Shown: in pieces, positions 41,401-50,298 of the stretch
How the letters are laid out: every line of letters begins with the position of its first letter
Position numbering within the stretch: the first letter of the stretch is position 1
Source of the DNA: Ensifer adhaerens
Lineage (GTDB): Bacteria > Pseudomonadota > Alphaproteobacteria > Rhizobiales > Rhizobiaceae
Assembly (NCBI RefSeq): GCF_028993555.1
Contig: NZ_CP118612.1
Span: 186,001-250,000 of the forward strand
Direction: 5' to 3'
DNA: 64,000 nucleotides
The notes under the pieces: generated by a model
Database searches by the model: none
What the model saw: the letters and a program-made list of their open reading frames with translations, nothing else
What the model was told of the DNA's origin: nothing
Program-made: the position numbers and the translations under genes

Positions 41401-44075
41401 GTGGCCACGACCTTGATCAGGCCGTTGAGGTCGAGGGTATTGTCCTCGCCGGCACCTTGCGAGTTATCGTGCTCCAGGGCAACCAGAGACGTCAGGGTCA
41501 CGGTGGTGCCGGACAGCGTTACCGTGAATGCGGTCGCATCGAGCGAACCATTGCCGTCGCTGTCGTACTTGCCCGAGATCGAGGTGGCCGAGTCAGCCAC
41601 CAGCGTGATGGCGTGGTTGCCGTCGGTCGTTTGCAGCCCGGTGGCAGTCGGGCCCGTCAAGGTCAAAGCGTAGTCCACACTCGTCGTCTTGCCGTCGACC
41701 GCGCTGGCGTCGAAGGTCGGCGCCGTGATCGTTGCCTGGTTCTGTCCGCCGGCACCACTGGCCTCATCGACCGCGGCGGCAGCAACCACAGGGGCAGCGG
41801 TGATCGAAAGCGTCGGATCGGTGTCGTTGAAGGTGAGCGACAGAGCGGCACTGGTGCTTTGCTTGACTATGGCATCCTGGTCGCCGTCCGTCGTCGTGAC
41901 CGTGGCCACGACCTTGATCAGGCCGTTGAGGTCGAGGGTATTGTCCTCGCCGGCACCTTGCGAGTTATCGTGCTCCAGGGCAACCAGAGACGTCAGGGTC
42001 ACGGTGGTGCCGGACAGCGTTACCGTGAATGCGGTCGCATCGAGCGAACCATTGCCGTCGCTGTCGTACTTGCCCGAGATCGAGGTGGCCGAGTCAGCCA
42101 CCAGCGTGATGGCGTGGTTGCCGTCGGTCGTTTGCAGCCCGGTGGCAGTCGGGCCCGTCAAGGTCAAAGCGTAGTCCACACTCGTCGTCTTGCCGTCGAC
42201 CGCGCTGGCGTCGAAGGTCGGCGCCGTGATCGTTGCCTGGTTCTGTCCGCCGGCACCACTGGCCTCATCGACCGCGGCGGCAGCAACCACAGGGGCAGCG
42301 GTGATCGAAAGCGTCGGATCGGTGTCGTTGAAGGTGAGCGACAGAGCGGCACTGGTGCTTTGCTTGACTATGGCATCCTGGTCGCCGTCCGTCGTCGTGA
42401 CCGTGGCCACGACCTTGATCAGGCCGTTGAGGTCGAGGGTATTGTCCTCGCCGGCACCTTGCGAGTTATCGTGCTCCAGGGCAACCAGAGACGTCAGGGT
42501 CACGGTGGTGCCGGACAGCGTTACCGTGAATGCGGTCGCATCGAGCGAACCATTGCCGTCGCTGTCGTACTTGCCCGAGATCGAGGTGGCCGAGTCAGCC
42601 ACCAGCGTGATGGCGTGGTTGCCGTCGGTCGTTTGCAGCCCGGTGGCAGTCGGGCCCGTCAAGGTCAAAGCGTAGTCCACACTCGTCGTCTTGCCGTCGA
42701 CCGCGCTGGCGTCGAAGGTCGGCGCCGTGATCGTTGCCTGGCTTTGTCCGCCGGCACCACTGGCCTCATCGACCGCGGCGGCAGCAACCACAGGGGCAGC
42801 GGTGATCGAAAGCAAGGGGCCCGAGTCATCGAAATTGATGAAGGAGCCGACCTGTTCGGTGTAGGCATTTGAGGTTTGCGATGTGAAATGGAATTCGGTG
42901 ATGTCGCAACCTTCGTTAGCGTCGACCCCCGTAACCGTCAGCCGATCCATCTGTGTGGCTGTCGTGATATCGACGGTCGTGACGTTATCCAACCCGCGGA
43001 TAGTGACCGCATTGCCCGTACCGGTAAGGCCCGAGATAATGACGTTGCCGCTCCCCGTGGCATAGGTACCATCGGCGGTGATAGTCGTGGCGAACCCGGA
43101 CACACCGGTCAGCTTGATGCTCACGATGTCGACCGGGTTGGTCGCAGTGCCGTCGAAGAAATTCGACCCCTGCTCATTGCCGGTGTTATCGAAGGCTTTG
43201 ATTGTGATGTCCACACGCAGGTTCGGATTGGAGGGTGTGATCTGGTTGATCGTAAACCCGGCCTGAGTGACATTGTTCAGGTGGCTGCCGTACTGGATTT
43301 GCGATCCGCTGCCGGCAGCGATATTGCTGCCGGTGACAAAATCCACCTGGACGGTTTCAGTGGGATTTATGCTTTGATTATCAACGCCGAACCCCTGTGT
43401 ACTCACGTTAGCGGTGGCATTGGCCCCGTTCAGGAAGCCCGTCACGAGCAACTGCTTGGATGCATCAGTGGACGAGTTGATAACATAGAAGTCGTGATTA
43501 CCTGGTGCTGCATTCTGCCCCAAGAAACTAAGCACGGTTGTTCCGGACACGGACGCAAAGACCTTGTCGGTGAGGTCGATCCGTTCGTCGATTTGGTCCG
43601 GGTCCGGATGGGACAACGCCACGTACTGGACCAGATAGAGGTCCGCTTTGGTGCTGCTAGTTGGATCAAGCCCAAAAGCGAAGGCAAGAGAACCATCGGC
43701 AGCCGGCGCGGCTGCGGGATCAGCTGTGCCAATGACACCAATTACGACGTTTGGATGCGTCGGATCCTGGAATAGCCAAACATAATTGCCATCGGCGGTA
43801 AGAATACCGCTGTTCACGCCCACAGTCGTGGAGAAGGGAGTCCCGGAGGCACTCTGTGTCAGAATGATCGAGTTGATGGTTTCCCCCGCACTTGCCGAGG
43901 CTTGTACGAAGTTGGCCTGGTAAGCGACTTCAGGTGAAATGAGTCCACCTGGGTCGTCGAGGCTTAGGAGATACACAAGCGTGGCGTTGGTGTTGGACGA
44001 AGAATCAATATCGTTGTCGGTAAGACCAGTGCTCTCGTCAACGATGATGTCTTGAGTCAAAATGTCCAGTGCCAT
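38439..44075 (-). CDS. Giant repeat-containing adhesin, type I secretion substrate (BapA/DUF5801-like)
   Basis: About 1878 aa, without a signal peptide. The N-terminal region (to about residue 420) is a series of beta-rich segments (FLGQNAAPGNHDFYVINSST). Then come six copies of a 167-aa unit, each with LSITAAPVVAAAAVDEASGA, DYALTLTGPTATGLQTTDGN and SGKYDSDGNGSLDATAFTVT, the latter with a DxDxNGxxD calcium-loop pattern. The unit matches the T1SS-143/DUF5801 type of repeats-in-toxin domain. A distinct C-terminal 460 residues end with ADADGDTTATQHILVNVDV, the usual type I export end. I start at the ATG at 44075, which has GGAGG 7 bases upstream. It likely forms a cell-surface or released biofilm adhesin. 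Confidence 0.9.
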   Translation of the reverse strand: MALDILTQDIIVDESTGLTDNDIDSSSNTNATLVYLLSLDDPGGLISPEVAYQANFVQASASAGETINSIILTQSASGTPFSTTVGVNSGILTADGNYVWLFQDPTHPNVVIGVIGTADPAAAPAADGSLAFAFGLDPTSSTKADLYLVQYVALSHPDPDQIDERIDLTDKVFASVSGTTVLSFLGQNAAPGNHDFYVINSSTDASKQLLVTGFLNGANATANVSTQGFGVDNQSINPTETVQVDFVTGSNIAAGSGSQIQYGSHLNNVTQAGFTINQITPSNPNLRVDITIKAFDNTGNEQGSNFFDGTATNPVDIVSIKLTGVSGFATTITADGTYATGSGNVIISGLTGTGNAVTIRGLDNVTTVDITTATQMDRLTVTGVDANEGCDITEFHFTSQTSNAYTEQVGSFINFDDSGPLLSITAAPVVAAAAVDEASGAGGQSQATITAPTFDASAVDGKTTSVDYALTLTGPTATGLQTTDGNHAITLVADSATSISGKYDSDGNGSLDATAFTVTLSGTTVTLTSLVALEHDNSQGAGEDNTLDLNGLIKVVATVTTTDGDQDAIVKQSTSAALSLTFNDTDPTLSITAAPVVAAAAVDEASGAGGQNQATITAPTFDASAVDGKTTSVDYALTLTGPTATGLQTTDGNHAITLVADSATSISGKYDSDGNGSLDATAFTVTLSGTTVTLTSLVALEHDNSQGAGEDNTLDLNGLIKVVATVTTTDGDQDAIVKQSTSAALSLTFNDTDPTLSITAAPVVAAAAVDEASGAGGQNQATITAPTFDASAVDGKTTSVDYALTLTGPTATGLQTTDGNHAITLVADSATSISGKYDSDGNGSLDATAFTVTLSGTTVTLTSLVALEHDNSQGAGEDNTLDLNGLIKVVATVTTTDGDQDAIVKQSTSAALSLTFNDTDPTLSITAAPVVAAAAVDEASGAGGQNQATITAPTFDASAVDGKTTSVDYALTLTGPTATGLQTTDGNHAITLVADSATSISGKYDSDGNGSLDATAFTVTLSGTTVTLTSLVALEHDNSQGAGEDNTLDLNGLIKVVATVTTTDGDQDAIVKQSTSAALSLTFNDTDPTLSITAAPVVAAAAVDEASGAGGQNQATITAPTFDASAVDGKTTSVDYALTLTGPTATGLQTTDGNHAITLVADSATSISGKYDSDGNGSLDATAFTVTLSGTTVTLTSLVALEHDNSQGAGEDNTLDLNGLIKVVATVTTTDGDQDAIVKQSTSAALSLTFNDTDPTLSITAAPVVAAAAVDEASGAGGQNQATITAPTFDASAVDGKTTSVDYALTLTGPTATGLQTTDGNHAITLVADSATSISGKYDSDGNGSLDATAFTVTLSGTTVTLTSLVALEHDNSQGAGEDNTLDLNGLIKVVATVTTTDGDQDAIVKQSTSAALSLTFNDTDPTITKPFDADPGTAGIQTPEHLNNVAQATASGVFGYDMTDKHTAAEYTAGISDFVDANGALGGIQIGLTGTVDNAQNPNITNAVATLTGETDTSATFNFSFHYDKDPITAGVQDSTAAGTLVFDKVADTYTFTLTDIIDGFSFDVLHTAELVSKEPTSNSGHPNIVTERLTPNNDPDPLFVQFTANSTTSQVGFSFNTTGADTNSSDKAFDNGDFVANNHPDWVSATQTTNGVAGDTIQLGEVLTLRFFDHNVGIATEATDPDQTASGVVLKFDGIGTSEDLMMILNLIDYGADGKVGGTGLNADTETTRAIRVDNIDIIKGNANVPFPYSTEFSLDNNDGLVIIESNDYNLDAGKKWQIQGVQIMQSGNGLTGSAINFNGVTGANGFSSGTQTWDNNLNSKGQPIGDNDVLKIVDIGFVQNTSGTIPANLDFAFQVADADGDTTATQHILVNVDVT
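39808..42813 (-). repeat. Six tandem 501-bp repeats within the adhesin gene
   Basis: Six copies of exactly 501 bp, each one in-frame 167-aa unit. Boundaries fall at 39808, 40309, 40810, 41311, 41812 and 42313. The copies are nearly identical in DNA; the one difference I found is in the copy nearest the gene's start, where GGTTCTGTC reads GGCTTTGTC at about 42741-42749 (Asn to Ser). Such sameness points to recent expansion or gene conversion. Confidence 0.92.
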
Positions 44076-45089
44076 CAAGAAATCCTCCGAGGAAATGAAT
44101 TGTAAAAATAGTGATGCTCCGGACACTCAGAAGATAAGGCCGAATCCACGTCAGATACTGAAAATGTTCTTTGTGTAATCCCCATTGCATGTGTTTTCCG
44201 GTCGCCAATGTTTCTGTTCGACTTTGCGGCACATGCTCTAAATTCGGACGCTACGCCGCTTCCACAGACCCTTCAAGTAATCCTTAATAACTATCTGATA
44301 TATCTATGGTTGCATAATATTAGTAAAGCCTTAAGTGTTGGCGGGCCTCCGCCTTGCGCCCTGTTCTGTTGACTCTGCAAGCATGCATTCCCTTCGCCGC
44401 ATTCCAAAACGGTACCCGACCCGCTCCATTTCCCGGCAATCTGTGGCGGCCGCAAACTGTTCTTCTGTGAACCACAGTGGCATTCTCAAGCAATTGAAAG
44501 TGGGATGCTAAACTCATAGGTTGTGCTCGAGGATCAACTCGCAAAGGTATCTGTGTAGGACCTATTCCAGATTCCATCAGACTTAGGTCCTATACGCGCC
44601 GCTGCTCGGCGCCCAATCTCAGAACTTTCTGGTGCTGTCCATTCAGCTTCGATGTAACCCGAGGTGATTATTGCTAGCCCGCTTTCAGCGCACTGCCTGC
44701 TGAGAAGGCGGCGTCACTCTTTTCGTCATGATTGATCCTAGAGCCAGTCCAAGCTGCAATCGCATACGTGGCAAGTTTTCGATAGGGATTTGTGATGGAG
44801 GCCCAAGCTGCTCACCATCGGCGAATCTTCTTCCGTTCGCGTCCAATGCAGCCATTAACTTTTCCAGCCTCCTACGACCGAATGCAATGCTCGTCAGCTC
44901 CAACAACTGTGTCGCTGGGAACAGTATTCGGCGATCCCGTGGTGGCAGGCACGATCGGCTTCGCGGCACCGCCTTCGGGAAGGCGTTGCGCTCGTTCTCC
45001 ACCGCAGCAATTTAACCGGGAACTATTGCCAAGAGCTCGCATCGGGGCCAAATTGCGCGATTGCTAATAATATAAAGGTGGAGCAGCCG
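44076..45089 (+). other. About 1-kb intergenic region between adhesin and solute-binding protein genes
   Basis: No supported gene. The part near 44100-44340 is AT-rich and should hold the adhesin promoter. A frame on the minus strand at 44685-45002 looks partly protein-like but has no start signal and no recognised family. An inverted repeat lies at 44556-44592. Confidence 0.45.
44556..44592 (+). promoter_or_regulatory. Inverted repeat, possible operator
   Basis: Perfect 9-base arms TAGGACCTA (44556-44564) and TAGGTCCTA (44584-44592), 19 bases apart. Each arm is itself almost a palindrome (AGG-A-CCT), as in sites bound by two dimers. It lies 480 bp upstream of the adhesin gene and 500 bp upstream of the solute-binding protein gene. 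Confidence 0.4.
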
Positions 45090-46868
45090 ATGCGAGACGC
45101 TTCACGGCGGGGGGTGGGGTTATCACATGAACTTAGCGCTAGAGGGGCGTTCTTCCTGATGATAATCGCGTTGCTGTTGGTGTGTATCCCGCAACGCGCA
45201 ATGTCGACGGACTTGGACAGCGAAACGCTGAGACTGTTGTTGTGGCAGGCGCCGAGCACACTTAACCCTCATTTGGCGCCCGGTATCAAGGATCAGACCG
45301 CCAGTCGAATAGTCTATGAGCCGCTGGCGAGTTTTGACAGGGAAGGTAACCTGGTCCCCTTTTTGGCTGCCGAGATTCCATCCCGCGAGAACGGTCAGGT
45401 CGCTGCCAACGGCAGATCTGTGACGTGGAAGCTGAAACCGAACATCAAATGGTCGGACGGCGTTCCCTTCACAGCGAAGGATGTCCTGTTCACCTTTGCC
45501 TACATCACCAACGGAGACGTGGGTTCGTCGAGCAGCGGATCGTATAAGTCGGTCGAGAGGGTTGAGGCCCTCGACGAGTTGACGGTGAAGGTCACGTTCA
45601 AAAACGTCAATCCCGCGTGGTCGCTACCCTTTGTCGGTGTGCAGGGGATGATCATTCCGGAACATGTGTTCGCCGCATATAACAACAAAGACGCCACCAA
45701 TGCTCCAGCCAATTTCGCGCCAATCGGAACCGGCCCCTACCGCCTCAAGGAATTCCGTACGCAAGATGTACTTCTTATCGGCGAAGACGTCGTCAACACG
45801 GTCAAGATCATCTTCGAGCCAAATCCCGAGTATCGCGACCGCGCCAGCTTGAGTTTCAAGGAGGTCACGCTCGAGGGCGGCGGCGATGCCAACACTGCAG
45901 CGAACGCGGTGTTGAGCGAAGGCATCATCGATTTTGCCTGGAACCTCCAAGTGGGCGAGGCTGAACTCCGCCGGCTCGAGGCCAAGGGAATCGGCAGGGT
46001 CGCTCTTTATTGGGGCTCCTATGTCGAGCGCGTGATGCTCAACTTCAGCGATCCCAGACACGAGACGGCCGATGGCGAACGCTCAAGCACGCAGTTTCCC
46101 CATCCGATCTTGACCGACAGGCGCGTTCGACAGGCGCTGGCTGTTGCGATTGACCGCGGGAAGATCGCCGAACTTTACGGGAGGAGCGGCCGTGCCGCGG
46201 CCAATCTTCTGGTCGCACCGGCTCCCTTCGCCTCGCAAAATACACGATGGGAATTCAATGCCGACAAGGCTCGCGCGCTGCTCGATGAGGCGGGCTGGCG
46301 CGACAGCGATGGCGACACCGTTCGGGACAAGGACGGCGTTCCGCTCACGTTGGTTTTCCAGACTTCGTTCAACTCGATGCGAGAGGCAACCCAGGACATC
46401 ATCAAGGCAGATTTGGCCTCGGTCGGAGTCCGGATAGAAAACAAGCTGATCGATTCAAGCATCTTCCTGGGGGCGACTCCAGACAGCACCAACACAAGAC
46501 GGCACTTTTATTCCGATTTGGAGGAATTTGCCTATGGAAACAAAGGTCCCGATCCCGGCAGTTACATGATCGGCTGGACCTGCGCTGAAGCCGCGCAGAA
46601 GACGAACAACTGGTCGGGATCGAATTGGGCCCGCTACTGCAATGCTGACTACGACGCGCTGTTCCGAGCGTCGGCAATCGAAATCGATCCGGAGAAACGA
46701 CGCAGACTTTTCGTAGCGATGAATGACCATGTGATCAACGACGTCGCTGTCATTCCGCTCGTCGAGTGGGCCTACGTCTCGGGCCTTCGCAACGACATTG
46801 CCGGCTATGATCCGACGCCCTGGGACTCCGAAACCTGGAACATTGCGAGCTGGCACCGCGAGAAGTGA
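45090..46868 (+). CDS. Peptide/nickel-type ABC solute-binding protein (SBP_bac_5) coupled to a cyclase
   Basis: A 592-aa extracytoplasmic family 5 binding protein. After an unusually long N-terminus comes an export helix (AFFLMIIALLLVCIPQRAMS). Family signs are APSTLNPHLAPGIKDQTASR, VTWKLKPNIKWSDGVPFTAK, DVLFTFAYI, IIPEHVFAAY, IGTGPYRLKEF, and RVRQALAVAIDRGKIAELYG. The ATG at 45090 has GGTGGAG 5-8 bases upstream. No permease or ATPase genes follow; the next gene, almost overlapping, is a membrane adenylate cyclase. It therefore seems to work as a ligand-binding subunit for signalling rather than uptake. Ligand unknown (peptide, opine or similar). Confidence 0.9.
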   Translation: MRDASRRGVGLSHELSARGAFFLMIIALLLVCIPQRAMSTDLDSETLRLLLWQAPSTLNPHLAPGIKDQTASRIVYEPLASFDREGNLVPFLAAEIPSRENGQVAANGRSVTWKLKPNIKWSDGVPFTAKDVLFTFAYITNGDVGSSSSGSYKSVERVEALDELTVKVTFKNVNPAWSLPFVGVQGMIIPEHVFAAYNNKDATNAPANFAPIGTGPYRLKEFRTQDVLLIGEDVVNTVKIIFEPNPEYRDRASLSFKEVTLEGGGDANTAANAVLSEGIIDFAWNLQVGEAELRRLEAKGIGRVALYWGSYVERVMLNFSDPRHETADGERSSTQFPHPILTDRRVRQALAVAIDRGKIAELYGRSGRAAANLLVAPAPFASQNTRWEFNADKARALLDEAGWRDSDGDTVRDKDGVPLTLVFQTSFNSMREATQDIIKADLASVGVRIENKLIDSSIFLGATPDSTNTRRHFYSDLEEFAYGNKGPDPGSYMIGWTCAEAAQKTNNWSGSNWARYCNADYDALFRASAIEIDPEKRRRLFVAMNDHVINDVAVIPLVEWAYVSGLRNDIAGYDPTPWDSETWNIASWHREK

Positions 46869-46891
46869 TCCGCTGGAGTGGGAGCGGCGGC

Positions 46892-49588
46892 ATGGCGTCT
46901 GAAGAGCTGAGCATCAAGAAAACCCGCCAAACGCACCTTGCTCTCTGGCGGATGCTCACGCGAGCGGTCGCGCCGGCTATGCAACGACTCAACATCGGCG
47001 GCAAGCTGACAATCGGCTTTGGCGTTCTACTGGCCCTGCTGCTGTTTGTCGTCGGATTGAATTATCTCGTTAGTATTGAAGCCGTCCGCAATATCAATAG
47101 AACCACCAATCTGAGTGCGCCAAGCGCAGTTGCGTCGGCGCGGGCGCAGGCGAACCTGCTGCGCATGCTGGGGGAAGTCAGGGGCTATCTGGCTTTGGGT
47201 GATGAGTCTTACCGGGATCGGTACCGGCTGGCGAACGACGCATTCCGGGCGGACATGGGTACGCTCGAAGCCCTCTTGCGCGCGAAAGGCGTGTCAGCGA
47301 CGAGAGCCGCAGGCGGCGATGTTGAGCAGGCGATGCGGGAGTTCAGCGCTAAGCTCGCGGCGTGGAAACCACTGCCTGATCAACTGTTCGAACTGAGAAA
47401 CGATCAGTTGCGCAGGGAGCCGGCACTCAAAATCCTCATTACCGATGCCAATCCGCTCATCGCAACGATCGTGGCATCGGCCAAGGCCATGATGCTGACC
47501 CAACAAAACCGGGAAGCAACGCCGACCAACACGGCGCTCCTTGTAGAGGTCGCGTCGTTTCAGAGCTCGTTTTACGCAATGGTCGCGGGGCTACGTGGTT
47601 ATGTAACAACCGGGAGGGAAAGTTTCAAATACGAGTACCAAACAAATCTTACCGTCAACGAAACTGCGTGGTCACACATAGCCAAGAGCAAGGTATTGGC
47701 GCCCAATGAGTTCACGTTGGTCGAAAAGATTTCGAAAAGCCGCACTGCTTTCCTAGAGCTTGCGCCCAGAATGTTCGACGCGGTGGAAGGCGAGCACGCC
47801 CGTGAGGATCTTTATCTTTTCCGCACAGAGGCCGTTCCTCTTGCGGAAAGGATGCTTGAGATCTTGGACAGCGTTGCCAAGCATGAGCAGCAACGTCTGC
47901 AAGTCGACCTGGGCAGCGGCAGGGACCAGCTCGTAAGAGCGCAACGGATAATAATTTCTGTTGGCGCATCGGCTGTCCTGCTGGGGCTGCTCCTCGGCAC
48001 ATTATTTCGTGAGAACATTGCCGGTCCAGTCCAGCGGCTAACTCGGGTGGCCGATCGGGTACGCAAAGGAGACTTTGCGGCGCGTGCCAAAGTCGAGTCC
48101 GGAGACGAGATAGGAAAATTGGCGGCGACCTTCAACAGCATGACCGCGCAGCTGGGCGAAAACCTTGAGGATCTGGAGAGCCGCCGCAAAGAGCAGGAGA
48201 CTGCGGCAAGAAGATTTCGCCGCCAGAGTGAGTATCTAGGTGCCTTGCACGATACCTCGCTCGGCTTGATTGCCCGCCTGGACCTTACCGAGCTTCTGTC
48301 AGATCTTACTGCCCGGGCAGCGCAATTACTTGGGACCGAACATGGCTACGTCTATCTGGTGGAGGATTCGGGCGAGGCGCTCAAGCGCATGGTTGGGGTC
48401 GGGGTATATACCACACACATTGGCCAGAGGTTGATCAGGAGCGAGGGCGTAGCTGGAACCGTCTGGAACACCGGTGAAGCGCTCGTGGTCAACGACTACC
48501 AGAACTGGTCGGGGCGCGCCGCAGCAGCGGCTCAGATGGATGTGACCATCCGGGCGATCATGGGTGTGCCGCTCAAATCTGGCGAGACCATCGTAGGCGT
48601 GCTCGGCATCGCGTATGACGATGCCTCAGCGCTCGAGTTTGGCGCTGAAGAAGTTGAATTGCTGAAGCGCTTCGGTCAACTCGCCTCGATTGCCCTAGAG
48701 AACGCACGACTCCATACAGCGACGGAAAGCGCCAGGTATCAAACCGAGGAAGCGAGCAAACGCGTGCGTGAGCAGAACCACATGCTCGAATCCTTGTCCA
48801 GTAAGCTGTCCAAGTACCTTTCCCCGCAGGTCTATGCGTCGATCTTCTCGGGCAAGCAAAATGTAGAGATCTCCTCAATACGAAAAAAGCTCACCGTCTT
48901 TTTCTCCGACATCGCTGATTTCACAGCGACTACCGACAAGCTCGAATCCGAGGAACTGACCGAGTTGCTTAATCATTACCTCACTGAGATGGCTAGGATC
49001 GCACTGGGGCACGGCGCAACGATCGACAAGTATGTTGGCGATGCCATCTTGGCCTTTTTCGGCGACCCGGAATCGAAGGGTACTAAGCAGGATGCGCTCG
49101 CCTGTGTCAGGATGGCGATAGCAATGCAGAAGCGGATGCAGGGGCTGCAGGCGGAATGGGCCAACGCTGGTTTTAAACTGCCGTTCCATCTGCGCATCGG
49201 TATCAATACTGGATATTGCACCGTCGGCAATTTCGGCAGCGAGGATCGAATGGACTATACGATCATTGGCGGCGAAGTTAATCTTGCCTCGCGCCTTCAG
49301 GCGTATGCCGATCTGGGAGGCATTCTGCTGGCGCACGAGACCTACGCGCTCGTCAGGGACGAGATTGAGGCTGAAGAGCTGCCCCCGCAGACGATCAAGG
49401 GTTTTTCGCACCCTGTTCCGTCGTATCGGGTTCTTGGGATTCGGGACGATCAACAAGTTCCCGCAGGAGTGGTTTGCCACATTCAGGAGGGATTACGGCT
49501 TGAGATCGACGTCGCAGTACTGAGGGGGGCCGGCCGTGCCGATGCTATTAAGGTGCTCGAGAAATATATGCGAGAGCTGCGCGGTTAA
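46892..49588 (+). CDS. Membrane adenylate/guanylate cyclase with HAMP and GAF domains
   Basis: About 898 aa. An N-terminal membrane helix (LTIGFGVLLALLLFVVGLNY) and a second one near residue 370 (RIIISVGASAVLLGLLLGTL) frame a large periplasmic helical sensor. A HAMP domain (REN IAGPVQRLTRVADRVRKG), coiled coil, GAF domain (about 470-610, LLGTEHGYVYLVEDSGEAL) and a class III cyclase domain follow. Catalytic residues are present: metal Asp in FFSDIADFT and YVGDAILAFFG, substrate Lys in IDKYVGDA, and Asn/Arg in GGEVNLASRLQ. The ATG at 46892 has GGGAG upstream; a GTG at 46865 overlaps the previous stop. It should turn ligand binding by the upstream protein into cAMP. Confidence 0.93.
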   Translation: MASEELSIKKTRQTHLALWRMLTRAVAPAMQRLNIGGKLTIGFGVLLALLLFVVGLNYLVSIEAVRNINRTTNLSAPSAVASARAQANLLRMLGEVRGYLALGDESYRDRYRLANDAFRADMGTLEALLRAKGVSATRAAGGDVEQAMREFSAKLAAWKPLPDQLFELRNDQLRREPALKILITDANPLIATIVASAKAMMLTQQNREATPTNTALLVEVASFQSSFYAMVAGLRGYVTTGRESFKYEYQTNLTVNETAWSHIAKSKVLAPNEFTLVEKISKSRTAFLELAPRMFDAVEGEHAREDLYLFRTEAVPLAERMLEILDSVAKHEQQRLQVDLGSGRDQLVRAQRIIISVGASAVLLGLLLGTLFRENIAGPVQRLTRVADRVRKGDFAARAKVESGDEIGKLAATFNSMTAQLGENLEDLESRRKEQETAARRFRRQSEYLGALHDTSLGLIARLDLTELLSDLTARAAQLLGTEHGYVYLVEDSGEALKRMVGVGVYTTHIGQRLIRSEGVAGTVWNTGEALVVNDYQNWSGRAAAAAQMDVTIRAIMGVPLKSGETIVGVLGIAYDDASALEFGAEEVELLKRFGQLASIALENARLHTATESARYQTEEASKRVREQNHMLESLSSKLSKYLSPQVYASIFSGKQNVEISSIRKKLTVFFSDIADFTATTDKLESEELTELLNHYLTEMARIALGHGATIDKYVGDAILAFFGDPESKGTKQDALACVRMAIAMQKRMQGLQAEWANAGFKLPFHLRIGINTGYCTVGNFGSEDRMDYTIIGGEVNLASRLQAYADLGGILLAHETYALVRDEIEAEELPPQTIKGFSHPVPSYRVLGIRDDQQVPAGVVCHIQEGLRLEIDVAVLRGAGRADAIKVLEKYMRELRG

Positions 49589-49874
49589 TGCCCGAAAGCT
49601 GCTGTCGTTTGGCACTTCTGTGGTTGCCTTCCGTTTGGCAAGACGTTTCTGACCAGGAGCGAGTGCGCAGTGGAACTGTGACGCGAGGCGATTTCCGTCG
49701 ATAACGTTGGCGACCAAACGACAGCTTGCGCGAGTAAACCGCGTCGTACTCCTGTAGGTTACAGTTACGTACCTTGCGCCTTTCCTGCCAGCGCTCACGA
49801 TGGCAGAAAAAGCAGCGCCGAAATTTGGCATCGCCCTTCCTTGAATTTAGGCACCACACAAACGGATAGATCAA

Positions 49875-50141
49875 ATGGGAAAGGGTGTTGAATTCGTAAC
49901 GAGCTACTTCAAAACGAGCGGTCAGGCGATCGAGGAACTCGCCGCCCAATGCGAGGCCTTCCGCGACCTCTGTGACGATTTCGCGATAGCTAACGAGGAG
50001 AAGAACCGATGGCGGCGCTCCACATCTTCCGATCGGCAACAGCGGATCGCTGAGTATCAGGAACTCATAGACAGCATCCTTATCGACATCGAGCGGGAGC
50101 TGGAAAGGTTCGGCAAGGGCCCTTTCGCAAAGCCATCCTAA
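49875..50141 (+). CDS. Hypothetical small soluble protein
   Basis: An 88-aa charged helical protein (FVTSYFKTSGQAIEELAAQC, EAFRDLCDDFAIANEEKNRW, then RQQRIAEYQELIDSILIDIE). No membrane segment, signal peptide or known domain. Two cysteines are close to Phe-Arg-Asp. Only a weak ribosome binding site is visible. Proteins of similar length and pattern occur in rhizobia, without known function. It stands alone. Confidence 0.65.
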   Translation: MGKGVEFVTSYFKTSGQAIEELAAQCEAFRDLCDDFAIANEEKNRWRRSTSSDRQQRIAEYQELIDSILIDIERELERFGKGPFAKPS

Positions 50142-50298
50142 TCCGAGGAAATCATCTTTCAGATCACGCGACAGGAGGCAGTTTGATGATGAACGCGAGT
50201 GACCGACTATGCTGTGTCAGAGGACGATAGGTGCGCGCTGCTAATTCAATCTGAGGCTCCTGTAATAGGGCCAACTGGGACAAGAGGGAGTGATACAG

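Noticed and set aside
40186..42675. Five identical 161-codon plus-strand frames spaced 501 bp
   Set aside because: They are another antisense frame of the same repeats, not a gene family.
39808..42813. Tandem repeats as a possible CRISPR or satellite array
   Set aside because: The unit is 501 bp, in frame and coding, with no short repeat/unique spacer pattern.
39687..42872. 1061-codon open frame on the plus strand, antisense to the adhesin repeats
   Set aside because: It exists only because one stop-free 501-bp unit is repeated six times; its product is an Arg/Gly-rich artefact, with no start signal or domain.
44685..45002. 105-codon minus-strand frame in the long intergenic region
   Set aside because: No start signal, no promoter and no family resemblance; possibly a decayed gene, but this cannot be supported.
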